DNA of 64,000 nucleotides from Antedon mediterranea (lineage: Eukaryota; Echinodermata; Crinoidea; Comatulida; Antedonidae): assembly GCF_964355755.1 (NCBI RefSeq), contig NC_092671.1:997001-1061000 (forward strand). Direction: 5' to 3'. Numbering within the stretch: position 1 is the stretch's first letter; every line of letters begins with the position of its first letter. The position numbers were made by a program, and so were the translations under genes. The notes below the pieces were generated by a model that ran no database searches, was not told the DNA's origin, and saw nothing but the letters and a program-made list of their open reading frames with translations. This document shows, in pieces, positions 39,201 to 49,902 of the stretch.

Positions 39201-39704
39201 AGAATAATACTTGACCACTTAAATGAGAAAATACTTGACCACACAATTTCTTACCAAAATCAGATTTATATCTTTTATTCAATTTACAAATAATAATTGA
39301 TGCAGGGTGCATCATAAAATCTAAATGGTACGTCATATCATTGAACAATGGTGTGTCAATGTCTGTCACTTTACCACCCACCATATCATGAACATGGTCA
39401 CAATGCGTCAAAATGAGTGCGTCAGGGTAACCTAAAGGTAAGTCCATTTTTTATGCAGGAGTGCAGTGATCATGTTATTCATAAGGTATGATACACATTG
39501 GACAAATGACGCACCTCTCCCGGGGATAATAGTGCGTCATACGTTGAATTAATTACCTATGGTTTTGGACTCATCTAGGCCCTTTGACACACAGTTAAAT
39601 GCAGCCATAACCACAGTCGGCTCTGGAAACCCTAGAACACGTTTTACAGTTTTTTCCACCCATGGCTTGATGTCGTCCAACTCACGGCGGGATAATGATG
39701 ACAT
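33290..39704 (-). CDS. PRPF3: U4/U6 small nuclear ribonucleoprotein PRPF3 (Prp3)
   Basis: Component of the U4/U6.U5 tri-snRNP, binding the U4/U6 duplex in the nucleus. Thirteen coding exons: 39557-39704, 39049-39167, 38514-38705, 37961-38118, 37640-37730, 37160-37348, 36537-36638, 36243-36390, 35648-35791, 35285-35384, 34923-35155, 34661-34735, 33290-33510; 639 residues against 683 in human. The N-terminus has the PWI domain ([19 protein letters not shown]). Then come low-complexity linker, [14 protein letters not shown], the Prp3 core ([51 protein letters not shown]) and the C-terminal domain (VVVVEGGPK, KFKRLM, HRIKWD, HYWDLA). One donor (after 37961) is a weak gtttgt, chosen because only it keeps frame. 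A 5' UTR intron probably ends just before the ATG (ttttttaatag). Confidence 0.96.
33629..34502. repeat. 30-bp minisatellite, about 29 copies, in the last PRPF3 intron
   Basis: The unit caaagccctgggtaacaagc + atgtcaacca repeats almost without change. Three variant units starting ttccgag sit at 33629, 34111 and 34471, and two 29-bp units at 34143-34200. A 30-bp period leaves frames open on both strands, so the long periodic ORFs here are not genes. The left flank gggatttgaattccgag resembles a tRNA B box, which hints at origin in a SINE-like sequence. Confidence 0.95.
36029..36222. repeat. 48-bp minisatellite, 4 copies, apparently derived from the adjacent PRPF3 exon
   Basis: Copies start at 36029, 36077, 36125 and 36173, about 20 bp from the donor end of exon 36243-36390. 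The core ttgccatcaagccagtgtaa + gaatcaactt matches 27 of 31 positions of the exon's ttgccatccaaaccagcgta + cgaatcaactt. Confidence 0.9.
36449..36533. mobile_element. MITE family C fragment abutting a PRPF3 splice donor
   Basis: The stretch cagcagaacctttacacctt ... ccccttaataggattgta has the family C ends (CAGTAGAACC / AATCCTATTAAGGGGAC on the other strand). Its right end begins inside the donor region of exon 36537-36638: gtaag is followed directly by TACAATCCTATTAAGGGG. Confidence 0.5.
36961..37118. mobile_element. MITE family B, well-preserved copy
   Basis: Inverted ends TACAGTCAACTCT ... AGAGTTGACTGTA (13 bp exact), 158 bp long, TA at both borders, with no coding capacity. Lies in a PRPF3 intron, 41 bp from the exon at 37160. 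Its relative is at 7538-7722. Confidence 0.75.
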
Positions 39705-41594
39705 TTTCAAAGATTTTCTATTAAAAAAATAAACTGAAAGTTATTTATTTACTAAAATCATTCAAAATTAAGGTAAGGTAAAAGTAAAATAAAAATGCTA
39801 TTAATCTGAAAATCTTTTTAGTTTAGTTTTAGGGCTAAATCTTGCTATTTCATTCAACAACAAGTAACTGTAGGAATTACATAGATAATAGGTATTAAAC
39901 ATACACGGCTCACTAGAGCCTAGACGAATGCGGAAGGGCTAGGCCTATTTAGGTTGATGCGAGTAGGCCGTGTCTGAACTAGAGAGTATGCCTAAAAAGC
40001 CTAGCCACTCCTGCAGCTAGCTGCTTTCCACCTCTGTCTGTTGGTGGTGGGCCTACGTAAAATATTCAATATCCTAGATTACGATGACCTAGGCCTATAT
40101 AATATAAACCTAATATATCACAAGTAATTAAATTATACTCTATATCAAAGATAATCACAGAACAATATTATTTGATCATACATTTTCACTCAATCTTTGA
40201 AGAATTTTATTTAAAAAAACGCTAGGTCGTCGACGATCGACGCGACAAGGCAAAAACTGCCGTGTAGTAATATCGTATCCAATAGAAGTTCACTATCCCT
40301 TTATTATTACTTTCTTAACTGGATGCGATCTTTAGGAATTAATGAGTTGGATTGTTTGTGTGTTAAATTTACTTGCTGACGCGTTTCGTTTTCGTAAAAC
40401 ACGTTCTAGAGAGAATAAATGTTGTTCTCTTTATCTCTCAACACTTGACAATTCACATTAAAATTAGAGATAAGGGACTGATTACACAAGAAAATTATAA
40501 TATCTCTATGATATAGTATGTAGATACTTTATTTGGATGCTGGTAATAACGCATTGCAAATGTGAGAAAACTGTTCCCTACTCATATAATATTTTAGCAA
40601 TAATAATGCATACATATACAGAGCTGACACATTTTTGCTCAAGAACCATCTTCCTGTTTATTTACTTCCTTTTTCATACTTTTTTTCTGCTGACTTGGCC
40701 AATTTTATTTTATTTAAAAAATTAATATAATTTGTTTTTTTGTGCTTTGTTTTATTTTGTTTATCTTTATAAATTCTATTTATTTTAATTTAATTTGTAT
40801 TGTTACATGTTTATATCTCGTCATATTGTATTTTTATGAGGGTCATGATCAGCTTCGGGTGGCCGAACCACCCTCGTAAAATATTGTTGAAAAAAAACAA
40901 GAGAAGGTAGAAATAACGCGTCACCGTAAAACTGAGAGTTGGCTCAATGAACGCAAATCAAACGGTGAAACCAGGCAAAAATTAACCGACGGGAGAAGTG
41001 ATATTTCCCTTCCGACGAGTTCAAAGTACGGTAAAAATTCATGATAATTGAAATATTCTTTCTACAACATTCACGTAATTATTTATTACATCATAAACCA
41101 GGCCCGTGCGTTCCTAATTATGTATTTATTTAATCAAACAGTGTCTTCTTCTTATCTAAGCCTAGCCTATAGTATAGGCTAGTAGGCTGACCTGCTGAGT
41201 GAGGTCAGAATGGAAGAGGAGTGAGATGTGTTGGCGCGCGGGGGAGTTGAGAAAGGGCCTAGGCCTAGCTAATAAAAATAGAATACCGCTATACTACAGT
41301 AGTATTATTAACAATAGGAAACTAAAGTGTATATATTAGTATTACTTCCTGTGGCATAAAAAAATGATATAAAAAAGTATGGCATTAATTAACTTTAATT
41401 TAAATAATATTCATTCATTGAAAAAAAGAATGTGACTCTAATCTATGTCTTTATGTTAATATTGTACTGTGTAATTTGATAATACAAAATTCATAAAAAT
41501 ACTGTAGTAATTATTATATATATTATATTAAATTATTATATTTCCTCTATCTAGATTTTTCCCAAAGAAGAAGCTACTGAAAGAGGACTTCATT
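39705..41594. promoter_or_regulatory. Divergent intergenic region between PRPF3 and complexin
   Basis: Holds the 5' UTR and promoter of both genes. Near PRPF3 there is a likely 5' UTR acceptor. CpG-containing segments (cgtcgtcgacgatcgacgcg near 40230, gcgcgcgggg near 41235) are candidate promoter cores. A short spliced noncoding 5' exon for complexin is implied by the acceptor tctatctag at 41554. It could lie near 40900-41030, where a possible donor (acg|gtaaaaa) is seen. Nothing else is recognised. Confidence 0.4.
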
Positions 41595-42118
41595 ATGTCG
41601 GCAATGTTAGGAAAAGCTGTGGTGTCAAATAAACTAAATCAAATCACGAAAGGCCTCGGATTGGACGACAAAGAAGAGGAAGAAAATCAACCTTCAGCAG
41701 CCGATTTGAAAAAAATAAAAAAAGAAGAATTACAGAAAGAAGAAGAAAAGTAATTATGGAAACTTATTATAAAATTTGTAAAAATATTATATATAAATTT
41801 TTAAAATTCTATTACTACCCATAACCACAAAAACCAAACAAAACATGTATTAATTTAAAACATGTATTAATAGTATAATTTAAATTTGTACAATGGAGAG
41901 TTCTTTTGTTTATTTTGTTTTAAAGGAAGAAAAGAGAAGAAATTCAAGCAAAACGTCGAGCTGAAAGGGCTGGAAAACGAGATGAAATACGAGAAAAATA
42001 TGGATTAAAAGGAAAAGAATCAGAAACAAGTGTGAAAACCGCTAATGATACAAATGCACCAACAAAGAAAACTCAAGTAGAAGATAAAAAGTCATCTGAT
42101 AAATGTTATATTATGTGA
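41595..42118 (+). CDS. CPLX: Complexin with C-terminal CAAX box
   Basis: SNARE-complex-binding regulator of synaptic exocytosis. Two coding exons, 41595-41749 and 41926-42118, give 115 residues. The start MSAMLGKAVVSNKL resembles complexin 3/4-type N-termini. A charged accessory region (residues about 25-55) leads into the central helix RAERAGKRDEIREKYGLK (63-80), the SNARE-binding signature. The protein ends C112-Y-I-M, a farnesylation-type CAAX motif, as in vertebrate complexins 3/4 and some insect isoforms, so membrane anchoring is likely. The frame is open upstream of the ATG to the acceptor at 41554, so an extended start cannot be fully excluded. The C-terminal amphipathic region is very short. 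Confidence 0.88.
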
Positions 42119-43622
42119 TATTATTGTAAATAACATTATGTAATAATGTAAATAACATTATGTGATAATGTTATATTATGTGAAGTTAGGTGAATCTAAG
42201 GAAATGACTGAAGTTGGTAGAATACATTACAATAATGTTGTATAATGTAGATGAAAAAATAGCAAAATTGAATTTACATCATTCCAACTTTGGTTAGATA
42301 CTTATGTATACATACTGATACTGGTTCATGGGGTTAGCTTTAAGGTTAGTCTATTTGTGTGCATTACTTGTTCATTTTCCCAGATAAATCAGAAGTGCCT
42401 TGTGATTCAAAGTTTATTAATAAAAAGACGTCCTATGCAAATGAGCTGTCAATTCAAATACAAAATCAGAAAAGCCTCTATAATATATATAAGATATATC
42501 TAGTTTTCTAATTATTATATTCTACTAGTTTGGTATCTTCTAAAAATATCACTAAAATACTGTAATTGTTTTATAAGTCCTGGGTTTGAAAGGGATTTCA
42601 CTAACTATCCAAAAATACATAGAAACAGTAAATCAATTTGTCAAATTTGGTCAACATTATTTATTTTGGAATTATTAATAAATTGTTTTTGGAGGTATTT
42701 TAATTTATAGTTAGATAGGCATATTTACAGTATGCTGTAAAGAATAAGGTGTATTTACTAACAATCAGAATTGTTTAGGATATTTTGTTGGGATATTTTC
42801 AAATGGTTGCAATGTTAAGTGCTGGATGTAATAGACTTTGTATTACTTTATTGTTGAGTAAATACAGTAGTAATGTAACTACTGTACTAGTTTTACAGAT
42901 AATTTCTCATGATGCAAGCGGCTTTCACCCACCAAATATACTAACTAAATCTACATGTTTAAGCACATACTTAGTGCTATGGCTTAAGCTGCTTGATTAA
43001 CTTGATTTGTGTTATTTTTAATAAAATGTACATAAATAATTATATTTTATACCAATGAGGGATTTTATAGGTTATTTTTAAAGGTTAATTAAAACGAAAT
43101 GCCAAAAAAATATTATATGCAAATATATGGAAGAATTGGTATATAATGTATCTGAGTACTTCTATTTCTTTTATTTACATTTTATTTAATTTATTCATTT
43201 TACATCAATATAAACTTGAGTTACAATTACACACATGATTAAAGTCTCAAATTAAAAACTACTTTTAGGCCAATGCTGACAGAATCTTCACACCGCACAT
43301 TTGCAAAAATCAAATAAAAATAGTATATGTAGGGAGTTCTTGACTTCCTGATATTGCATGCTTGAGACCTTAATATTCCCATTTACATGTGCAGAAAATT
43401 CTGAATATTCGAGATTTGTCAACAAATCAATAGTGAGGAGACCCATAGGAGCGTTATAGAATCTACTAACATGTTTACATTAGTTTGCTCTCACTCTCTG
43501 GTTGTATAATACCTCTATAGTGATACTTTTAAAGGTCTCATACTGCAGGATGCTCAATTCTCTTATTTTCTCATTTTAGCAAACAAATTCCAAGTAAAAA
43601 TGTTCATCCATTTTTCATTTTA
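42119..43622. other. Complexin 3' UTR and intergenic spacer
   Basis: Directly after the complexin stop come short reiterations of taacattatgt/gataatgt (42118-42190), then AT-rich sequence with several AATAAA-like words. It faces the 3' end of the ISOC1-like gene tail to tail. No gene seen. Confidence 0.55.
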
Positions 43623-46259
43623 TTACAATCCTGATGTTGGAGCACTAACTTTGATCACTCCTTGTATCTCTTTGAAATGAGCATGATTCTTATCACCCAC
43701 AAGCTGCAACAAGACTGATTCACTAGTGGTTACAATTGCACCAGCCTGTCTTAACCTCTGTAAGGAATAACAGTAGTACAATTTAAATTATTTTTATGTT
43801 ATTGACTCATCGTACAGAATTGTCATATTAGAACACATAAAATACAAATAAAACACTAACAAAATAACATGGAACATTTGTTTGCTATGATGCTAATTGA
43901 AAGATAACCTTGAATACAAAAGTATGCTATGTTTGACATCAAACTGTTTGTAATGTGATTCCGTAAAAGATGATAACTGAAATCAAAAATACTTTATATT
44001 TCTGTACTGAAAACCTTACTTTACCAGGGTTTAATCACCATGCAAACCTTCATGAATTGTATAAAGCTCTGTCTACACTATCAAACTTATTTGTCACAAA
44101 AAGTGTGATAAACCCAAATATTGTAGTGATATGCCCAAATATGGTAGTGATATGACATCATGTCCATATATGGGCACATCATATTTGTTTTTATTTACCT
44201 CATAGGCAAACTGTCTATCCATCATGCTACGTGATGAGCAGGCATCAGCTACTACATGTACATCGTAGTCTTTACCTAGCAAGTCTAATGCAGTCTGTTG
44301 AATGCATACATGCGTCTGAAACAACAAACATACAGCGACTATATATCTATTTAGATTTAATTTTTATAACAGGGAAGAGTGAACTGTTTTATAACTTTGT
44401 ATTTCTTTCTCTAGCTTGATTTTGGCACATAAAAGTTAAAGACACCTTCCCTATGTTTTTTAGATCTATTTTAAGATCACAAATATATTTAATGTAAAAA
44501 TAATACTATATGGTCCTATTGTGATAACTTTTTTCGTCTTTAAATGGGTAAAAATGTTAAAAATAAGTCGATTCTAATAATTACAGCGACCCGCTATAAA
44601 TCCCAAAATGCATTGCGCACGAATTGATATTTCTGGTTTTTTTTCTGTAATTCACCTACTTTTCAATCGATCGTGAGGCCAAAACAAATGGAAGACTCCT
44701 AACTTTTCAGCAAAAATATCGGGTTTTCCCCAATTTTTATCAACGGAGTCTGGCAAAAATAGAAAGACAATTAATGCAGCAACTATACAACGTCAGGCTA
44801 GGTATATAGCTAGCGTACGATGTTCGTACGTTGCCGATGTTTACCAGCTAAGCCTACAAAACTAAGCCTAGCTAGGCTAGGCCTAAAGACCGTCCACAAG
44901 AGGTCAGTCGCCGCGAGCTACTTAGGTAGTGCATTGTTTCTCACTTTTTATCATAATTTACCATAAAACGTACATTTAAGACAAAGAATGACCTGGTTTA
45001 ATGTTTTTAAAGTAATAAATATGTATTATTTTTACAAAACGTCACAAATTGTAGGGAAGGTGTCTTTAATAATTATGCGGATTTTCTGACTCAAACATTA
45101 TAAATTATATGAATATATAATAAATGTCACGCTATTTTAAGGCAGTTTGCCTATTCATCAAATTCGTCACAATTTTGATTTTATACACGATTAAACATTT
45201 TTACACAATTTAAAAGATTTATAATATGATCATAATAATATAATTTTTACAATTACTGTATATTGTATTCTAAAAATTATTTGTAAAAAGTTCAATATTT
45301 TGCAAAATGCACAGAAAACCCAGGAAAATGTTGACAAAGTTTAACAAACTGAAGAGACGAGAAGCAGATGAATATTTACCTCAATTCCAAACAAGACAAT
45401 TGACTTGATATTGCGGCGTGTTTCAAGTTCTCTCTGCACCTCTGGAATAAGCATGGAGAAGACAGTCTTTGGGTAAACATCAACAGCTGACGTGACATCA
45501 AGATCCTCTACAGTTTTTCCTAAGCCATTAGGATACTAACAAATAAACAGTACTTATCAACAAGGAACCATGTCAAAAATAGTCTACTCCAGTGTAACTA
45601 CATTTTTTAACTTAAGTAAATAATGCAAATTAGCAAGCTTTTTTAATAATCATACACACTCTTTATTGTCGCAGTGACTGTAAAGTGTATTTTATAATAT
45701 ATAAATTTGAAAACATAATTTGAGATTATCTCACCTGCTCTGTAACAAACAGTGGAATGCTGAGAATTTTACTTGCACAAACCTAAAATTAATATACAGT
45801 AAACAATTATGTGCCTCGGGCCCATACATTCATGTCATGATATATAAATAAGGGCTTTATTTAGGCCTATTCTAGCTTTTCTTACTTACTTTTTAGTAGG
45901 CCTAGCTAGGCCCTCTATCTATATTTAGGCTAGTTGTAGGCCTACTACTACTACTAGAGAGGCTAGTAGTAGTAGTAGGCCTCCTGGGCCTAGTAGTAGG
46001 CCTAGGTAGGCTAGCTAGATAGTAGTAGGCCTACTAGTAGGCTACTACCTATTAGAGGCTAGTAGGCCCTCTAGTAGCCCTAGCTTTGTATTCTAGAACA
46101 GACAGATCCGAACAGACTTACCATTCTTTGTGCCACTTCTAGAATTTCAGCAAAAAATTTAATATGAGGTTTGAATTTTTCTTGCATATCACACAAGAAA
46201 AAAGCTGTGCTATCTGTCGACAAGTTTCGGCCCAACGTTCTTCTTGAAGTCGCCGCCAT
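43623..46259 (-). CDS. ISOC1: Isochorismatase domain-containing protein (ISOC1/2-like)
   Basis: Member of the cysteine hydrolase (isochorismatase-like) superfamily; the substrate in animals is unknown. Five exons: 46122-46259, 45735-45782, 45380-45535, 44199-44315, 43623-43757, all phase 0; 197 residues, the length of ISOC2. Wording is closest to ISOC1 ([37 protein letters not shown]). The likely catalytic triad is Asp24 (FLCDMQEKF), Lys85 (YPKTVFSML) and Cys118 (HVCIQQ), all present. The in-frame ATG at 46337 would add 26 basic residues; I prefer the ATG at 46259 because [11 protein letters not shown] matches family N-termini. Intron 3 holds a 626-bp TTAA element and the 44199 exon is flanked by a MITE. 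Confidence 0.94.
44064..44198. mobile_element. MITE family A, copy 3, right end missing, abutting an ISOC1 splice donor
   Basis: The left end AAGCTCTGTCTACACTATCAAAC is intact except for length, and the interior catgtccatatatgggcacatc matches the copy at 9185. The right inverted end is absent: similarity fades into the donor gtaaataaaa of exon 44199-44315. Confidence 0.7.
44440..45065. mobile_element. TTAA-flanked non-autonomous element (626 bp) in ISOC1 intron
   Basis: Exact 14-bp inverted ends AGACACCTTCCCTA ... TAGGGAAGGTGTCT, each bordered by TTAA (44436-44439 and 45066-45069), the target site of piggyBac-like transposases. The interior has no transposase ORF. It is more GC-rich in the middle, with AGGCCT and GCTAGG words. 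Confidence 0.8.
45890..46085. repeat. TAG/AGGCCT low-complexity block next to ISOC1 exon 1
   Basis: Dense mix of (TAG)n, AGGCCTA and GCTAGC words with overlapping inverted repeats, able to form many small hairpins. A similar block is at about 22318-22560. It lies in intron 1, about 40 bp from the exon 1 donor. Confidence 0.7.
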
Positions 46260-47841
46260 TGTTTCAATTCTCTTTCTTTTTTTAACCCTGGATGGATTGC
46301 TGAGTCTCAATGTCGTGTATTCGTAAACAAGTTTCACGATGTATAACGCGTTGCAATTTGACGCAACCCCACCCCCAGGAGCCAGACACTCCCCGCAGAC
46401 ACTACTAATATTTTATAAGAATCCTTCGTAATAAAAAAAAATGTATAGATTTGCAGATATTGATATTCATGGTTTGGTTGTGAGAAACGGAGAAAAACTG
46501 TAGGAAGACTTCATAATTAACAACAATTTAATTCTAAATATTAGGCCCATGAATGATTATTCTGATACAGTAGGCCTATACTAAGTACAATACCATTGAA
46601 CAAGGCCATAAACATGGCTGCAGTCGCGTGCACCATGGATAAATTTCTCCAGTGCGTGCACACATTTGAGTTAGTGTTTACCGACCGAACAACCGACAGA
46701 CCGACCGACCGTCCAACCGACCGACATAGTGAGTTGCGTTTGCACGCAACTAAAAAACAAGATTAGATTGAATAACTCTACATGGTAATTTCATAGTTTT
46801 TGTATACTTCCCTAAATATATATATACTGTATTTTCATTTTTACCAACAAATTCAAAATGTTTGTCAACCGCATTCCGAAATGTCGAGAATTTAAGGTGT
46901 GTGAAGAAAGTCACACTAATGAATGTGTTTACACATACAAATGTAAACAGCCGTGTAATACAATAACCTTAATTTTAGAATGATTAATGAACATTCTATG
47001 ATGTACTGCAATGAATGTCAACAACAGGTGGTTGTTCTGTAGTAGTCGTTATATGCTATATAGACTGTAGTAGAGGTACATACTTTTCGCATTTTTCCAA
47101 CAAAAAGTAAGTATTTTCCAAATTTGTATACGGAATCATTTGATAGATTACAGGATCATAAGGTCATCAATACAGAACGTGTGTTGAAGTTTGTTAACCA
47201 TTTAAATGACATTCTGCTTGTTTTTATTCAGTAGCCTTTTATTCTGTGTGAGTTGATTTATATTGTTTTGAATTCTGCCACTGAAAAGAAATATACTTAT
47301 TCAAACAGCATTCAGAGCCTGAAGTATTTTGAGAATACCAACTCGCAAAGTGTTCAAATCTCGAGTCGACATTAAAGTTTCCAAAGATAGTCCTCTATCA
47401 CATTAAAAACAGTTGAATCTGTTCAAAACATTAGCTGCGGTTGACGCCACAATAGTTGAAGTGTTTGTTAATTGAAAAAAGGAAGACATTCAATGAAACG
47501 TGATTTTAAAGAAGTTTTACTAAATGGTTTTATTGTTGAGGTTTGACTCAAAGTGAGTGCTTATCCTGATTGTTAGCTTAGCTGTTATTCTCTTCTTACA
47601 TATTTTTATCATGGAAACGGGAACTTTTATCTGTGATCTTTAGAAATATTTTATTTTCAGTTGTTTAAAATTGATTTTCAAAAATACGTAAAACGAAGAA
47701 TCGAGAGGAGAAATTATTTCATAATGGAGAAAGTGATGCAATGACAAACTGAGTGTTGAGTAAATTAATGAGCTTACGACCAGTTCATTGTTTTACTTTA
47801 TTTTGTGGAATTTGACGAAGTAAGAACTGAATTCAAACAAG
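46260..47841. other. Intergenic region upstream of ISOC1
   Basis: Contains the ISOC1 promoter (GC-rich near 46360-46400), an (ACCG)n stretch at about 46680-46726 and AT-rich sequence. No RNA gene or conserved coding segment was recognised. Confidence 0.5.
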
Positions 47842-48225
47842 ATGGTGTTTTTAAGAATAATGAGAGTTGTCGTTTTTCGCCATAAACCTACTCGAAACAT
47901 TTCTAAACTGATCCTTGTTTTACTTGTATTTGTTATTTTAATGTCACTGAAATTAGCTAATTTAGCAAATTTACCAATTCGAGATGTCACGTTAGAAAGT
48001 CAGGTGGCTTCAATAAGCCTGAAAACTGTTTATCAAAACGTTCAACGGACGCATGATATTAGAAAAGAGATGGAAGTGAGAAAAGTTGAAGAAAGGGAAC
48101 CGAAAGTCGAAGAAATGAACGCCAGACAAGAAAACAATGAGACTATTTTTGATGAAGAATATGAAATAATTGATTGTTTCGCCGATCCATCGTCTATATT
48201 TGAAGATGAATCTGGCAAAGTGTAA
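47842..48225 (+). CDS. Type II membrane-anchor ORF, 127 codons, possible 5' part of a broken kinase-like gene
   Basis: I do not recognise the protein by name. A short basic cytoplasmic tail (residues 1-20) is followed by one membrane span, about 22-41 (SKLILVLLVFVILMSLKLAN). Then comes a long charged, glutamate-rich stem ending near CFADPSSIFEDESGKV. This is the layout of Golgi or secretory-pathway enzymes with a signal anchor. The stop at 48223 is immediately followed by an open frame one base out (VKQEQVNEQFELSTKADKHF...) that continues to 48357, so the stop may be due to a frameshift. Fragments of a kinase-like C-lobe follow at 48959-49444. ATG 47842 has no clear upstream alternative. Could instead be a first exon whose donor I failed to identify. 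Confidence 0.4.
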   Translation: MVFLRIMRVVVFRHKPTRNISKLILVLLVFVILMSLKLANLANLPIRDVTLESQVASISLKTVYQNVQRTHDIRKEMEVRKVEEREPKVEEMNARQENNETIFDEEYEIIDCFADPSSIFEDESGKV

Positions 48226-48958
48226 AGCAAGAACAAGTAAATGAACAATTCGAATTAAGTACGAAAGCTGACAAACATTTTACCGCAGATATGGAAATGC
48301 AAAAATGGTTAAAAAAAACAAGTATTCTAGGACCTTGATTACTTGATATTTAAACTGTGCCAAGGAAAGGGAGATGATACATTTTTTGTTTAAAAGATTT
48401 TCCAGTAAGAGCCTACGTAACGGAACATTAAAATAAGTCTATGAAAATATAACAATGTGTGAGTTATTAACTATTATTGTTATATATTTGAAATCCCCTT
48501 CTGTTTGTTATACTTTCAATTATATGCAGATACTGCGATGTAATAGGTCTAATACAGCTACAATTATGTTAGGTCTATTATAGTCTGTCGGTCTATGTGT
48601 ACCTGTAATAAATACATTTTTCTGTTAAGTATATCTAAATATTGTGTGAACACTAAACTGAAGTTACAAGAGATGTTCACAGATGAAAGCAAAAATCGAA
48701 ATGATTATAGCAATAATACATGGTACTTTTAATTTATGTAATACTCACAACTTACTCTTTACATGACATCTGAACATTCCAAAACAAAATGTAAGTAGTA
48801 CCGTAATTGACGTCAGGTGTGCATACTAAATGCAGGGGTTTTGAATTGAAGCCTAAAATTCATATTATATTGTATTTATTTAATACTACTACATTATTTA
48901 TCTTATCTGAGTTCGATCCATAAAAACAATTTTATCTGAATATTACGTATACATTTAG

Positions 48959-49541
48959 TATAGACGAATTCGTAGCGAGCCTGAACAACTTTCTCCCGGT
49001 CGTTTACGGAATGTGTGGTCGAGGAATTGTAATTGGAAACATGGAACGCCCCTATACAACTTAATTACGTCATTGTGGATCACAAGAGCATATCTAGCCA
49101 TTCAGCTGTTAGATCTCATACACCGATTTATTCATTCAAGTTCATAGTATATTTAAATGTTGTCTTGTTATCTTTTGATTTTTGCTTGTATATAATATGT
49201 TATATTTTACGACTTTCAACCCTGTTAATGGTGACGTTTGGTCACTGTAGGGTGATGATGAAATAAAATAAAAAATAAAAAAATAGTGGGAATTTATAAA
49301 GATATACTTTGATGTTGACAGCTTCATTATTACATCTAATGGAAATGTTGTGATTGTGGATAAGAAGCCAGGACAGACGCTAGCTATAGAAAACTCAGAT
49401 ATATCTGAGATGAGTTTTCTAGATCTCACACCCTTATTATTACTTATTATTATGTTATTGTCCCTATTTTTAATTGTGTTTAACGTACTCAATTACTCCT
49501 TGTTCTTGTTTAAAGTCTTTTTTATACTAATCGGGAGTTGA
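48959..49541 (+). pseudogene. Frameshifted fragments of a divergent secretory kinase-like gene (FAM69/DIPK/PKDCC type)
   Basis: Behind an acceptor-like catttag, one frame reads IDEFVASLNNFLPVVYGMCG... up to MERP (49052). A frame one base away continues LYNLITSLWITRAYLAIQLL then DLIHRFIHSS, which looks like helix alpha-E of a kinase C-lobe. A second block (49287-49440) reads IYFDVDSFIITSNGNVVIVD, resembling the catalytic-loop and D-containing metal segment of these kinases, then drifts into a hydrophobic tail. The frame break falls in a CCCC run. Family naming rests on remembered patterns and is uncertain; the pieces may join the ORF at 47842. It could be an old pseudogene, a fast-evolving gene with introns I misread, or an assembly indel. 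Confidence 0.4.
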
Positions 49542-49902
49542 CTTCATGCTCTACCTGAAGGCCAGTTAAGACATTGTCACCGTGCTTGAGCCACGAATAA
49601 AAAGACAGATAAAATAATACCACCACATCATTCTTAATGTTAACATCTTTCAATCGCGTTGTAATATCATTTAATTAAAATTATTAGATACAAATAAAAA
49701 TGTTGCATTATATTATAGGATAGCCTTTTATTTTTAAATTATTTACTTTTTATTTATACTCTGTTCTTACATAATGAGCATACCACAATATTACACTCAC
49801 TGAAATATGAAAATTATATTTACAAATTAGACATACAAATAATTTGCAAATACCACATAAAAATAGGAACCAAAAATGATACCAGCAACAACAAATCTTC
49901 TT

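Noticed and set aside
39028-39447. 139-codon minus-strand ORF overlapping PRPF3 exon 39049-39167.
   Set aside because: Its 3' part is the PRPF3 exon read in another frame and its 5' part is intron with small tandem repeats. The PRPF3 join 39557|39167 restores the conserved PWI domain, so no extra exon is needed.
47842-48248. Minus-strand ORFs at 47793-47990 and 48042-48248.
   Set aside because: They are antisense shadows of the membrane-anchor ORF, with no independent support.
49033-49266. 77-codon plus-strand ORF starting at 49033.
   Set aside because: A different frame of the same stretch reads as kinase-like sequence, and this frame has no recognisable motif.
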